Positions 8,165 to 17,513 are shown, counted from the first letter of the stretch. The stretch: 64,000 nucleotides of DNA from Polaribacter septentrionalilitoris (GCF_009832745.1 NZ_VRMJ01000033.1:1-64000), one strand, 5' to 3'. Notes: a model not told the origin generated them from the letters alone. Numbers and translations are program-made.

Positions 8165-9571
8165 TTATTTTAATGTTGATGGACAAACAGCATCTGTTCT
8201 CTCAATAGTAGTATTTCTTATTGCTGCGTAACCACCAGCAACATCAATTACATTATGAAATCCACGCGCTTTTAAAATAGAAGCTGCAATTACTGAACGA
8301 TATCCACCTGCACAATGCACATAAAAATTTTCTTTTTTAGGAAATTCTGAAATATGATCATTTAAGAAATCTAATGGAGTACTTTCTGCTACTTTAATAT
8401 GTTCGCTTGCATATTCTCCTGGTTTTCTTACGTCAAAAACAGGATTTTTCTCTTTAATTTTTTGTTCTAAAATATCTGCTGATACTGAGGTTAGAGTATC
8501 TATTTCTTTATCTGATTTTTTCCATGATTCAAAACTTCCGCCTAAATACCCTAAAACATTATCAAATCCAACTCTAGACAAACGTGTAATGGTATCTTCT
8601 TCTTTTCCTTGAGGAGCCACTAATAAAATAGGTTGCTTAATGTCTTTGATCAAAGCACCCACCCAAGGTGCAAATCCTCCATCAATACCGATAAAAATAG
8701 ATTGAGGGATGAATCCTTTTACAAATTCCGTTTGATGACGAACATCTAAAATTACAGCACCTGTTTCATTCGCAATAATTTCAAAATCGTTAACAGATAA
8801 GGGTTTTGCACTGTTTTTAATAACATCATCTACATTTTTGTATCCCTCTTTATTCAATTTTACATTTAGAGGAAAATATGCTGGTGGAGGTAATAAACCA
8901 TCTGTAACTTCATTTACAAATTCTTCTTTGGTCATATCTGCTCTTAGCGCATAGTTGGTTTTCTTCTGCTCACCAATTGTACCAACAGTTTCTTTACTTA
9001 AATTTTTTCCGCAAGCAGATCCTGCTCCATGAGCTGGATATACAATTACATCATCTGTTAAGGTCATGACTTTGTTTCGTAAACTATCATATAAAAAACC
9101 TGCTAAATCTTTTTCTGTAATATCTCCTTTTTGTGCTAAATCTGGACGACCAACATCACCTAAAAATAAAGTGTCTCCACTAAACAAAGCATGGTCTTTT
9201 CCGTTTTCATCTTTTAAAAGAAAACATGAACTTTCCATGGTATGCCCTGGAGTGTGTAATACTGTAATGGTAATATCTCCAACATTAAAAACCTGATTAT
9301 TTTCTGCTATAATGGCATCGAAATTTGTTTTTGCTGAGGGTCCGTATACTATTTTAGCTCCTGTTTTTTCAGCTAAAGTTACATGTCCGCTAACAAAATC
9401 TGCATGAAAATGAGTTTCAAAAATATATTTAATTTTAGCATTATCTTTTACTGCCTTGTCTATATAATCTTGTACTTCTCTTAATGGATCTACAATTGCT
9501 ACTTCTCCATTACTTTCTATGTAATACGCTCCTTGTGCTAAACACCCTGTGTAAATTTGTTCTATTATCAT
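8165..9571 (-). CDS. Metallo-beta-lactamase/double-rhodanese protein, likely persulfide dioxygenase
   Basis: A 468-residue cytoplasmic protein. The N-terminal metallo-beta-lactamase domain (about 1-240) has Thr-His-Phe-His-Ala-Asp (His54, His56, Asp58), His110 in Thr-Pro-Gly-His, and Asp133 in Ser-Gly-Asp-Thr. The usual sixth motif residue, His, is Phe59, which fits a single-iron site as in ETHE1-type persulfide dioxygenases. Two rhodanese domains follow. The first (about 260-355) has no Cys at the active-site position (Val-Ala-Pro-Gln-Gly), and the second (about 370-460) has Cys420 in Val-His-Cys-Ala-Gly-Gly-Tyr-Arg. The domain order resembles staphylococcal CstB, which turns persulfides into thiosulfate. 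Glyoxalase II activity is a less likely alternative. Confidence 0.85.
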   Translation of the reverse strand: MIIEQIYTGCLAQGAYYIESNGEVAIVDPLREVQDYIDKAVKDNAKIKYIFETHFHADFVSGHVTLAEKTGAKIVYGPSAKTNFDAIIAENNQVFNVGDITITVLHTPGHTMESSCFLLKDENGKDHALFSGDTLFLGDVGRPDLAQKGDITEKDLAGFLYDSLRNKVMTLTDDVIVYPAHGAGSACGKNLSKETVGTIGEQKKTNYALRADMTKEEFVNEVTDGLLPPPAYFPLNVKLNKEGYKNVDDVIKNSAKPLSVNDFEIIANETGAVILDVRHQTEFVKGFIPQSIFIGIDGGFAPWVGALIKDIKQPILLVAPQGKEEDTITRLSRVGFDNVLGYLGGSFESWKKSDKEIDTLTSVSADILEQKIKEKNPVFDVRKPGEYASEHIKVAESTPLDFLNDHISEFPKKENFYVHCAGGYRSVIAASILKARGFHNVIDVAGGYAAIRNTTIERTDAVCPSTLK

Positions 9572-9615
9572 GATCTCTTACTTATTTAACGAGTTAAAAT
9601 AACATTGAAAATACA

Positions 9616-9638
9616 TGATTATCAATGATATTTATCAT
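9616..9638. promoter_or_regulatory. Paired small palindromes upstream of the persulfide dioxygenase gene
   Basis: Two short palindromes lie side by side in the 68-base gap between the SulP stop and the dioxygenase start: TGATTATCA (9616-9624) and ATGATATTTATCAT (9625-9638, 6-bp arms, 2-base spacer). They could be an operator or a weak hairpin. AT-rich DNA makes such palindromes common, so the support is limited. Confidence 0.25.
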
Positions 9639-9639
9639 C

Positions 9640-11367
9640 TTAATGGTATGCTTGATGAATATATTTTGCATACTTTTCTTGTTCTTCTCTATCTCCTGTT
9701 TTATAAAATTTTACTGCGTCATTGGCACGCATAAAAAAGTGATTGATATCTATAATAGATAACACACCACATTTAAATAAATCGTCTCTTACAGGTCCTT
9801 TTACACCTGCAAAATAGAAGGTAACCCCTCTTTTTTTATAATATTTAATTCGTTCTTTTAAAATTTCTAAACCTGTACTATCTACTCTATTGATACTTTC
9901 TGCGTCTAATACAATGAGTTTTAATTGATTTCCTTTTTTTGATGCCATTTCATCTAACTTATCTCTAAAATATCCTGAATTGGCATAAAATAATTGTGCG
10001 TCAAATCTAAAAATTAGAATATCATTTTCTATAATTACTTCTTCAAAACGACTTTTATTTCTGTAAAAATTTGAGTTGGGTACCTTCCCTAACTCTGCCA
10101 CATAAGGCCTTGATGTTCTAAAAATTAAAACGATTAATGATAAACCTACACCAACAATTATTCCATATTCTATGCCAAAAATTAAAGTGGCTATAAAAGT
10201 GGCTAACATTAACCAGAAGTCTAATTTATTTGCTTTCCATAAAAATCGAGCTTCTTTAAAATTCACCAATCCAAAAACAGCAACAATAATAATGGCCGCT
10301 AAAACTGATTTGGGCAAATGGTAAAATAACGGAGTTAAAAACAACAGTGTAAAAACAACCATTACCACTGAAACTAAAGCTGCCATTCCTGTTTTTGCTC
10401 CACTTTCTTGATTGATTGCAGAACGTGAAAAACTTGATGTGCTTGGATAAGCTTTAAACAAAGAACCCACCATATTTGCCAAACCTAACGCAATTAATTC
10501 TTGGTTAGGTCTAATTCTATATTCATCTTGTTTTGCTTCTAACGATTTTCCAATAGAAATAGTTTCTAAATACCCAACCATTACTAAAGTTAGCGCAATT
10601 GGTAATAATTCTTTGAATAAATCAATATCAAATTCTGGTATTCCAAAAGTTGGTAAACCTGATGGAATATCTTTTACGATATCTACATCCCCAAAAGATT
10701 TTCCAAAATATTTCATGATTACAATACCGATAATTACTACAATTAGTGCATTCGGAATCTTTTTATTGATTCTTCTAAAAACGATAATTACAATGACAGA
10801 AATCATTCCAATAACTGTTGTATGATAATTAAAATCTGTAATTTGAAGCCAAATATCTTCTAAAACATACTGAATTTGATCACTCTGAATAAAATCGACA
10901 CCTAATAAGTTCCGAAATTGATTGACGCCAATAATTAATGCAACTGCAGATGTAAAACCGGTAATTACAGGTTTTGATAAAAAGTTTACAATGAAACCTA
11001 AACTAAAAACCCCCATAACAAATTGAATAGTACCTACCATCATTGCTAAAATAATTGCAATGGCAATATAACTGTCTGAACCTGCTAAAGCTAAAGTAGA
11101 AACTCCAGTGGCTACAATTAAAGAGTCCATTGCAACAGGACCAATAGCTACTTGTCTTGATGAACCAAAAACAGCATACATTATTTGTGGAACTAAAGCG
11201 CAATACAAACCATAAATTGGTGGCAAACCAGCAATTAGTGCGTAGGCAATTCCTTGTGGAATTAAAATAATACCAACTGTAATACCTGCTACTAAATCAC
11301 CTTTAAACAAAGATGTATTATAGTTGGGTAACCACTCTAAAATTGGTATAATTTTTTTAATATTCAT
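9640..11367 (-). CDS. SulP-family anion transporter with STAS domain
   Basis: A 575-residue inner-membrane protein with 12-14 predicted membrane segments (about residues 20-430) and a C-terminal cytoplasmic STAS domain (about 445-560, with Asp-Ala-Glu-Ser-Ile-Asn-Arg-Val-Asp-Ser-Thr-Gly). The SulP signature Pro-Gly-Ile-Ala-Tyr-Ala type segment appears as Pro-Gln-Gly-Ile-Ala-Tyr-Ala near residue 38. SulP proteins move sulfate, bicarbonate or related anions by symport or exchange. Its position ahead of the persulfide dioxygenase suggests sulfate, sulfite or thiosulfate transport linked to sulfide detoxification. Bicarbonate uptake cannot be excluded from sequence alone. Confidence 0.9.
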   Translation of the reverse strand: MNIKKIIPILEWLPNYNTSLFKGDLVAGITVGIILIPQGIAYALIAGLPPIYGLYCALVPQIMYAVFGSSRQVAIGPVAMDSLIVATGVSTLALAGSDSYIAIAIILAMMVGTIQFVMGVFSLGFIVNFLSKPVITGFTSAVALIIGVNQFRNLLGVDFIQSDQIQYVLEDIWLQITDFNYHTTVIGMISVIVIIVFRRINKKIPNALIVVIIGIVIMKYFGKSFGDVDIVKDIPSGLPTFGIPEFDIDLFKELLPIALTLVMVGYLETISIGKSLEAKQDEYRIRPNQELIALGLANMVGSLFKAYPSTSSFSRSAINQESGAKTGMAALVSVVMVVFTLLFLTPLFYHLPKSVLAAIIIVAVFGLVNFKEARFLWKANKLDFWLMLATFIATLIFGIEYGIIVGVGLSLIVLIFRTSRPYVAELGKVPNSNFYRNKSRFEEVIIENDILIFRFDAQLFYANSGYFRDKLDEMASKKGNQLKLIVLDAESINRVDSTGLEILKERIKYYKKRGVTFYFAGVKGPVRDDLFKCGVLSIIDINHFFMRANDAVKFYKTGDREEQEKYAKYIHQAYH

Positions 11368-11411
11368 TTTTCAGCAATAGCTTTACACTTAAATTTTAAT
11401 GTTTATAGTTT

Positions 11412-12434
11412 TTAAAACAATTCTCCTTGATTTCTTCCTTTTATTCTTCCTAAATGTTTGTATGCCAAATCTGTAACTTCTCTTCCTCTTGGAGTTCTCA
11501 TAATAAACCCTTGTTGAATTAAAAACGGTTCGTAAACTTCTTCAATAGTTTCTGTATTTTCCGATACTGCTGTAGCTATGGTTCCTAAACCAACTGGTCC
11601 ACCTTTAAATTTATCGATGATAGTTGCTAAAATTTTATTATCCATTTCATCTAAACCATGGGCATCTACATTTAAGGCTTTTAACGCATATTTAGAAATC
11701 TCTATGGTAATTGTTCCATCTCCTTTTATTTGAGCAAAATCACGAACTCTTCTTAACAATGCATTTGCAATTCTAGGTGTTCCTCTACTTCTTCCTGCAA
11801 TTTCAATGGCAGCTTCCATAGAAATTGGTACATTTAAAATATGTGCACTTCTTTGAATAATTGTAGTTAACAATTCCGTTGAGTAATAATGCAAACGACT
11901 ACTGATACCAAATCTTGCTCTCATAGGAGCTGTTAGTAATCCTGAACGTGTAGTTGCACCAATTAAAGTAAATGGTTCTAAATTGATTTGAACTGTTCTG
12001 GCATTTGGACCAGATTCAATCATAATATCAATTTTGTAATCTTCCATTGCAGAGTAGAGATACTCTTCTACAATTGGACTTAATCGATGAATTTCATCAA
12101 TAAACAGCACATCACGTTCGTCTAAATTGGTTAATAAACCAGCTAAATCACCTGGTTTATCTAATACAGGTCCTGATGTAACTTTAATACCAACTTGCAA
12201 TTCATTTGCCAAAATATGTGCCAAGGTTGTCTTACCTAAACCAGGAGGTCCATGGAAAAGTGTATGATCCAAAGCTTCTCCCCTTTGGTTTGCAGCCTCA
12301 ACAAAAACTTTTAAGTTTTCTATAGCTTGGTCTTGTCCTGTAAAATCATCAAAAGATAATGGTCTTAGTTTTCTTTCTACATCTAATTCTTCTGATGAAA
12401 AATTGGTGTTTTCAGGATTTAGATTTTCGTTCAT
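11412..12434 (-). CDS. ruvB: Holliday junction branch-migration helicase RuvB
   Basis: A 340-residue AAA+ ATPase of normal family length. Visible motifs are Walker A Gly-Pro-Pro-Gly-Leu-Gly-Lys-Thr-Thr, Walker B Leu-Phe-Ile-Asp-Glu-Ile-His-Arg, sensor 1 Gly-Ala-Thr-Thr-Arg, and the Arg-Ala-Arg-Phe-Gly arginine-finger region, then the winged-helix domain ending in Thr-Pro-Arg-Gly-Arg. RuvB forms the hexameric motor that drives branch migration with RuvA; RuvC resolves the junction. Neither ruvA nor ruvC is in the window, as is usual in Bacteroidota. A promoter-like TATCTTTG lies only a few bases before the start codon. Confidence 0.97.
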   Translation of the reverse strand: MNENLNPENTNFSSEELDVERKLRPLSFDDFTGQDQAIENLKVFVEAANQRGEALDHTLFHGPPGLGKTTLAHILANELQVGIKVTSGPVLDKPGDLAGLLTNLDERDVLFIDEIHRLSPIVEEYLYSAMEDYKIDIMIESGPNARTVQINLEPFTLIGATTRSGLLTAPMRARFGISSRLHYYSTELLTTIIQRSAHILNVPISMEAAIEIAGRSRGTPRIANALLRRVRDFAQIKGDGTITIEISKYALKALNVDAHGLDEMDNKILATIIDKFKGGPVGLGTIATAVSENTETIEEVYEPFLIQQGFIMRTPRGREVTDLAYKHLGRIKGRNQGELF

Positions 12435-12439
12435 AACTA

Positions 12440-12447
12440 CAAAGATA
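12440..12447 (-). promoter_or_regulatory. Candidate -7 box for ruvB
   Basis: TATCTTTG on the minus strand matches the Bacteroidota -7 consensus TAnnTTTG and ends 5 bases before the ruvB ATG, giving a very short or leaderless transcript. No clear TTG was found at the -33 position, so support is partial. Confidence 0.35.
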
Positions 12448-12499
12448 AGAGATTTTGAATGAGATTAAGTGTACTCTTTGTTACAGAAAATTATAGAAT

Positions 12500-13366
12500 C
12501 TAGCTATATATTCCTACTTCTATAAATGCTTTTTTAGAGGCTTCTGTTACATCGCCTTCAAACAGTTTTTCATAGCGCGCATCTAGCACATAAGCTTTTA
12601 CCAACACTTTTGTAGCTGCATGATCATCAAAGTGATCGAAAAATAAAATAGTTACAGGTTTATCTATGTTTAAATACCTTGAGGTAATGGCAGCTTCTTC
12701 GACAATTTTTCGAATCTGTGTAACATCTACATTAATAGGCAACCATAAATTAACAACTACCATACAGTCTAAAGCACCAGAATTTGCATTAGATATACTA
12801 TCAGAAATAATTGCTGAATTAGGAATGGTCACTGTATTATCATCCAAGGTATTTACAATGGTATTTCGTAAACCAATATTAACCACTTCTCCATAATTTC
12901 CTTTGATATTAATTCTGTCTCCAATTTGAAAAGGTCTATCTAAAATGATGAGTAAACCACCAAAAATATTTTTAACAATATCTTGCAGCGCAAATCCTAA
13001 TGCCAATGCAGATGATCCCATTAGTGCATAAATGGCTTCTGCAGATGGATTAAAAAGGGTAATAATTAGCGTATAAATGGCCAAAGTCCACACTAAAATC
13101 TTAACAATTGGCTGTAATCTTAAAATTTTTAAACGGTGTCTGTTAAAGTTTTTTACCAAGTTTTTAAAAAACCAATCTAACAGTTTCATTAAGCCCCAAG
13201 TAAGGATAATTACAACTACAATGGTTAAAATTTTAGTAATAGAAATAACTTCTGTTGCGTTAGAAATGGTATTTTCTACATTATTTTTTACATCGTTTAC
13301 AGTTTTTTCTTGAGAAAAAATAGAGAAGGATGCTAAGAAAAACAATAAGTTTATCATTTTTTTCAT
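12500..13366 (-). CDS. MscS-family small-conductance mechanosensitive channel
   Basis: A 288-residue protein. It begins with a signal-like segment ending Phe-Ser-Gln, then three membrane helices between about residues 38 and 150. The pore-lining TM3 reads Gly-Ser-Ser-Ala-Leu-Ala-Leu-Gly-Phe-Ala-Leu-Gln-Asp, the Gly/Ala-rich MscS pattern, and the beta domain follows with Gly-Asp-Arg-Ile-Asn-Ile. The channel releases solutes on osmotic downshock. The stop is at 12500 and the start lies 1 base after the stop of the upstream P-loop-like gene, so the two are one operon. The possible functional link to that partner is the unusual feature here. Confidence 0.93.
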   Translation of the reverse strand: MKKMINLLFFLASFSIFSQEKTVNDVKNNVENTISNATEVISITKILTIVVVIILTWGLMKLLDWFFKNLVKNFNRHRLKILRLQPIVKILVWTLAIYTLIITLFNPSAEAIYALMGSSALALGFALQDIVKNIFGGLLIILDRPFQIGDRINIKGNYGEVVNIGLRNTIVNTLDDNTVTIPNSAIISDSISNANSGALDCMVVVNLWLPINVDVTQIRKIVEEAAITSRYLNIDKPVTILFFDHFDDHAATKVLVKAYVLDARYEKLFEGDVTEASKKAFIEVGIYS

Positions 13367-13367
13367 A

Positions 13368-14552
13368 TTATCTAAATTTTCTATTTAATCGTTCTCTTAA
13401 CAAATCTTTTAAAATATCTAAATACATTAAATTGACTCTATATTGTGTTTTACCATTTACGGTTGATGTTGGTCTAATTAGCTCACGTTCTAACAGCTTT
13501 TCTATACTTAACCTACTTTGTCTGTCTGAATTTCTTAAAACAATATTCAATTCTTTAATAGACAATGATCTATGCTGAAAAATAGCTTCTAAAATAAAGA
13601 GTTCATTTAATGATAAATCATCGACTCTTTTGATGTGAATTGGTTTTATAAATACAGTTTTTAATTTAACATTATACGCTGAATTTCTTGCATATAAAAT
13701 AGCCTTGGAGATGTTTCCTTTTGCAAAAGCGGACATGTTTTTAAAGAATAGATCTTCTAAAATATTTTGTCTTTCTTCTGTAGAAGCTTTTTTTAATTGT
13801 TTTTCAATCTTTTTAGAAATCTTATTAGGCTTTAAATACACCATTTGATAACCTTGATTTCTATCTAAAATTTCTACTTTTAATTGCTTTTTTGAAATGG
13901 GTTCTAAATGGATGATTGATGGGAAATGTGAAGCAAAAAACTTAACTCTATTTAAATAATAAAATGAGTATTTATTGATAGATATAATCCAGTAGATTTT
14001 ATTTTTTGTAGCGTGTAAAAACAACAAAAAATCTTCTAATAAATCAAAGCCTTTTATCCTTCTGATAAACAATCTCTCTATATTCTCTAAAATAATTACT
14101 TCATCTTCTAGAGATGCATTGATGAACTTTTCTAAATCTTTTAGGTTTTTAAATTCTTCTGATATTCTTAAAACATTGGTTAATAAACCTATAAGTTTTT
14201 TATATGAATCTATGGATTGATTGGTTTCTAAAATTTTAGCATTAGGGTAAATATAGGTACTAGCGTGTAATAAAGAGGTTCCTCCTTCTCCTGGTTCATC
14301 TACTACTAAGAGTGGAGACTTTACAATTTTCCAATTCTCATACGCTTTTTCTAAGCTTTTAAACTCTTCTTCACGATTTTTAAGAAATTCTTTATTTTGA
14401 ATTGGATATAATGTAAAACGCTCCAGATACTCTTCTGGTAACTGAATTTTTTCTTCTGCTTCTTCAATTACAGAAACTTGTTTCTTTTCTTCAATATCAA
14501 AAAGTTTGTACAAAAAACTTTTACTGTATTGAATCTTTTCTAAAAGAGCCAT
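13368..14552 (-). CDS. AAA/STAND-like protein with degenerate P-loop, MscS partner
   Basis: A 394-residue soluble protein. At residues 84-94 it has a P-loop-like segment Asp-Glu-Pro-Gly-Glu-Gly-Gly-Thr-Ser, in which Gly91 stands where the catalytic Lys of Walker A is expected. A Walker B-like strand follows (Val-Ile-Ile-Leu-Glu-Asn-Ile-Glu, about 152-159), then a sensor-like strand (Ile-Ile-Ser-Ile-Asn). The C-terminal 70 residues look like a winged helix (Leu-Ser-Leu-Asn-Glu-Leu onward). This resembles STAND or ORC-type ATPases but probably without normal hydrolysis. It directly precedes the MscS gene with 1 base between. Its function is unknown; gating control or stress signalling is only a suggestion. 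Confidence 0.65.
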   Translation of the reverse strand: MALLEKIQYSKSFLYKLFDIEEKKQVSVIEEAEEKIQLPEEYLERFTLYPIQNKEFLKNREEEFKSLEKAYENWKIVKSPLLVVDEPGEGGTSLLHASTYIYPNAKILETNQSIDSYKKLIGLLTNVLRISEEFKNLKDLEKFINASLEDEVIILENIERLFIRRIKGFDLLEDFLLFLHATKNKIYWIISINKYSFYYLNRVKFFASHFPSIIHLEPISKKQLKVEILDRNQGYQMVYLKPNKISKKIEKQLKKASTEERQNILEDLFFKNMSAFAKGNISKAILYARNSAYNVKLKTVFIKPIHIKRVDDLSLNELFILEAIFQHRSLSIKELNIVLRNSDRQSRLSIEKLLERELIRPTSTVNGKTQYRVNLMYLDILKDLLRERLNRKFR

Positions 14553-14607
14553 TTTTGATATTTTGTTAGTAAGCTAATATAACAAATCAAAATGACTCTT
14601 TTAAACT

Positions 14608-14638
14608 AAAAGACCTTTCCAAATTGGAAAGGTCTTTT
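14608..14638 (-). terminator. Terminator of the act-cox operon
   Basis: A perfect inverted repeat with 15-bp arms (AAAAGACCTTTCCAA / TTGGAAAGGTCTTTT) and a single central base, so the real loop is about 5 bases. It lies 17 bases after the coxA stop codon, with T-rich sequence following on the minus strand. It is the strongest hairpin in the window. Confidence 0.88.
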
Positions 14639-14654
14639 TAATAAGTTTTTTTAC

Positions 14655-16436
14655 TTATGATGGTTCTTCGCCATCTAATAAAGGTGTTGTTTGCAACACA
14701 AAATCATCTCCATGTAGATAGTCACTTTCATCATCATTAGAATCAACTTTTTTACTGTAGTCGTATGCCCATCTATGAACTTCAGGAATTTTTCCTGGCC
14801 AGTTTCCATGGATATGCTCTACTGGAGTTGTCCATTCTAATGTATTCGATTTCCAAGGGTTTTGCGATGATTTTTCTCCTCTGTAAATAGAGATAAAGAA
14901 GTTAGCAATAAATATTATTTGTGCAAGACCTCCAGCAATCGCAAATAAGGTAATTACAACGTTAATATCGGCTAAATCATCAAACATTGGAAAGTTTGTA
15001 TTTGTATAGTATCTTCTTGGTAAACCTGCTAAACCTATAAAGTGCATTGGCCAAAACACACCGTATGCACAAATAATTGTAATCCAGAAGTGCCAATATC
15101 CTAAGGTTTTATTCATTAATTTACCGTACATTTTAGGAAACCAGTGGTAAATACCAGCAAACATTCCAAATAGAGCAGAAACTCCCATTACTAAGTGAAA
15201 GTGTGCTACAACAAAGTATGTATCATGAACATTAATATCTAAAGCAGAGTCTCCTAAAACCAATCCTGTTAAACCTCCTGTTACGAATGTAGAAACTAAT
15301 CCGATAGAGAATAACATTGCAGGATTTAATTGTAGATTTCCTTTCCAAAGTGTGGTTACATAATTAAATGCTTTAACCGCAGAAGGAATCGCAATTAATA
15401 ATGTTGTGAATGTAAATACTGATCCTAAGAATGGATTCATACCAGATATAAACATGTGGTGACCCCAAACAATTGTAGATAAAAATGCAATTGCCATAAT
15501 AGAACCAATCATTGCTCTATAACCAAAAATTGGTTTTCTTGAGTTTGTAGAGATTACTTCTGAAGTGATCCCTAAAGCTGGTAATAAAATAATATATACC
15601 TCTGGGTGACCTAAGAACCAGAATAAGTGTTCAAATAATACTGGTGACCCACCTTGATAATGTAATACTTCACCAGAAATAAATATATCTGATAGATAAA
15701 ATGAAGTTCCGAAACTTCTATCAAATATTAATAATAATGCTGCTGATAATAATACTGGAAATGAAATTACACCAATAATTGCTGTAATAAAGAATGCCCA
15801 CATTGTTAATGGCAATCTTGTCATTTTCATTCCTTTTGTTCTTAAATTGAAAATAGTAACGATATAGTTTAACGAACCAATTAAAGAAGAAGCAATAAAG
15901 ATAGCCATAGAAACTAACCAAAGTGTCATACCTGCTCCTGAACCAGGAATTGCTTGTGGTAAAGCACTTAAGGGTGGATAAATTGTCCATCCTGCAGATG
16001 CTGGTCCTGCCTCAACAAATAATGAAATTACCATTATTATTGAAGATAAGAAGAACAACCAATAAGAAACCATGTTCAAGAAACCTGATGCCATATCTCT
16101 TGCCCCAATCTGTAAAGGAATTAGTAAGTTAGAAAATGTACCACTCAACCCTGCTGTTAGTACAAAAAACACCATGATGGTTCCGTGGATTGTTACTAAT
16201 GCTAAATACATATCAGGATTCATTACTCCATCTGTTTGGTGTGGTCCTAAAAATGCTTCAATAATAGAAAACGACTTTTCTGGCCATGCCAATTGCAAAC
16301 GGAATAACATTGACATGAATACTCCAATGATTCCCATAATCATACCAGTTATTAAAAACTGTTTAGAAATCATTTTATGATCTTGACTAAAAATATATTT
16401 TGTTACAAATGTTTCTTTATGATGATGTTCTGACAT
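14655..16436 (-). CDS. coxA: Cytochrome c oxidase subunit I
   Basis: A 593-residue, 12-helix haem-copper oxidase catalytic subunit. Visible signatures are the CuB/Tyr cross-link motif Gly-His-Pro-Glu-Val-Tyr (type A1 oxidase, Glu present), the two CuB His in Gly-His-His-Met, and haem a/a3 ligands in His-Phe-His-Leu-Val-Met-Gly. It reduces O2 to water while pumping protons. It is the last gene of the act-cox operon, 36 bases after coxB. No subunit III gene follows; the next genes are unrelated, so coxC, if present, lies elsewhere. Confidence 0.97.
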   Translation of the reverse strand: MSEHHHKETFVTKYIFSQDHKMISKQFLITGMIMGIIGVFMSMLFRLQLAWPEKSFSIIEAFLGPHQTDGVMNPDMYLALVTIHGTIMVFFVLTAGLSGTFSNLLIPLQIGARDMASGFLNMVSYWLFFLSSIIMVISLFVEAGPASAGWTIYPPLSALPQAIPGSGAGMTLWLVSMAIFIASSLIGSLNYIVTIFNLRTKGMKMTRLPLTMWAFFITAIIGVISFPVLLSAALLLIFDRSFGTSFYLSDIFISGEVLHYQGGSPVLFEHLFWFLGHPEVYIILLPALGITSEVISTNSRKPIFGYRAMIGSIMAIAFLSTIVWGHHMFISGMNPFLGSVFTFTTLLIAIPSAVKAFNYVTTLWKGNLQLNPAMLFSIGLVSTFVTGGLTGLVLGDSALDINVHDTYFVVAHFHLVMGVSALFGMFAGIYHWFPKMYGKLMNKTLGYWHFWITIICAYGVFWPMHFIGLAGLPRRYYTNTNFPMFDDLADINVVITLFAIAGGLAQIIFIANFFISIYRGEKSSQNPWKSNTLEWTTPVEHIHGNWPGKIPEVHRWAYDYSKKVDSNDDESDYLHGDDFVLQTTPLLDGEEPS

Positions 16437-16472
16437 AATCTTATATTATTTGTAGTTTTTTCTTTAAAATTA

Positions 16473-17477
16473 TTATTTAATAACTGATGCTAATGTTGGT
16501 TGCTCTGCAATCCATTTTTCATACTCATCTGGTTCTACAACAGTGATTTTCATTTGCATGTTGTAATGGGATGCTCCACAGATTTTGTTACAAAGCAATA
16601 AATAATCAAACACATAAGGATCTTCTCCTTTGGCTTTTCTTATTTTATTAATTCCTATGGTTTTTTCAATTACTTCTGGTTGTTGTCTCATTTCTTCAGT
16701 AGTATACTTTGGTGTAAAGCCAAACTCAGTTACCATACCTGGAACGCAATTCATCTGTGCTCTAAAGTGAGGCATATATGCAGAGTGCAATACATCTTGA
16801 GAACGGAATTTAAAATGTATTTTCCTACCTTTTGGTAAGTACAATTCTGTAACTTGCTTATCATCTTGAGAGTTTCTATCAGTCATGTCAACTCCCATAG
16901 TGTTAATTCCTTTAATGTAATTTACATTACCTAGACCTAACGTGTTATCTTCACCAGCATAACGTGCATCCCATCTAAATTGTTGAGAATAAACTTCAAT
17001 GACAATAGCATCATCATCAGATAAATCCATAATGTTATTCCACTGCCATAACCCGTAACCTATCAAAAGTACTAAAACAATTGCTGGAGTAACTGTCCAG
17101 ATAAACTCTAATTTATGACTATCTGCATAAAATTTTGCTTTATTTTCTTTGTTTCCTCTATACTTAAATGTAAAATAGAAAATCAAAAATTGCATGATAA
17201 ATTGAACAACACCAATTAACCAAAAAGTGATGTTAAAAAGGTTATCATCATGTTCACCTTCAATAGATGCAGATTCTGGTAACATAATAACATTCATTGC
17301 AATTAAGCAATATACCATCATTATGTATAAAAAAACCAAAAAGAGTAGGGCATTTTTACCTTGTTTTTTGTTGTCTTTGTCTGTGGCAATAGAACCTCTA
17401 AAATTTAGAATTCTAGTTACTTGCCAAAAACTTACACCGATTGCAACACCTATAAAAATATAAAATAGAGCTAGCAT
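16473..17477 (-). CDS. coxB: Cytochrome c oxidase subunit II
   Basis: A 334-residue subunit that binds the CuA centre and takes electrons from cytochrome c. The CuA motif reads Cys-Asn-Lys-Ile-Cys-Gly-Ala-Ser-His-Tyr-Asn-Met. The order Cys-x3-Cys-x3-His-x2-Met is intact, but the canonical Glu between the two Cys is Lys. The upstream His lies in Leu-His-Ser-Ala-Tyr-Met-Pro-His. Instead of the usual two helices there are four hydrophobic segments before the cupredoxin domain (about residues 1-20, 43-66, 83-108 and 128-152). It sits between actF and coxA with 36-base gaps on both sides. A SCO1 homologue at 29.8 kb probably helps load CuA. Confidence 0.94.
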   Translation of the reverse strand: MLALFYIFIGVAIGVSFWQVTRILNFRGSIATDKDNKKQGKNALLFLVFLYIMMVYCLIAMNVIMLPESASIEGEHDDNLFNITFWLIGVVQFIMQFLIFYFTFKYRGNKENKAKFYADSHKLEFIWTVTPAIVLVLLIGYGLWQWNNIMDLSDDDAIVIEVYSQQFRWDARYAGEDNTLGLGNVNYIKGINTMGVDMTDRNSQDDKQVTELYLPKGRKIHFKFRSQDVLHSAYMPHFRAQMNCVPGMVTEFGFTPKYTTEEMRQQPEVIEKTIGINKIRKAKGEDPYVFDYLLLCNKICGASHYNMQMKITVVEPDEYEKWIAEQPTLASVIK

Positions 17478-17513
17478 ATTTATCTCGTCTTAATTATTTA
17501 ATTCAATTATTTA

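Noticed and set aside
11368-11411. Riboswitch or attenuator before SulP
   Set aside because: The gap is 44 bases, AT-rich and without a stable hairpin.
16072-16380. Plus-strand open frame of 102 codons
   Set aside because: It is antisense to coxA, whose coding sequence is certain; composition follows the complement of membrane helices.
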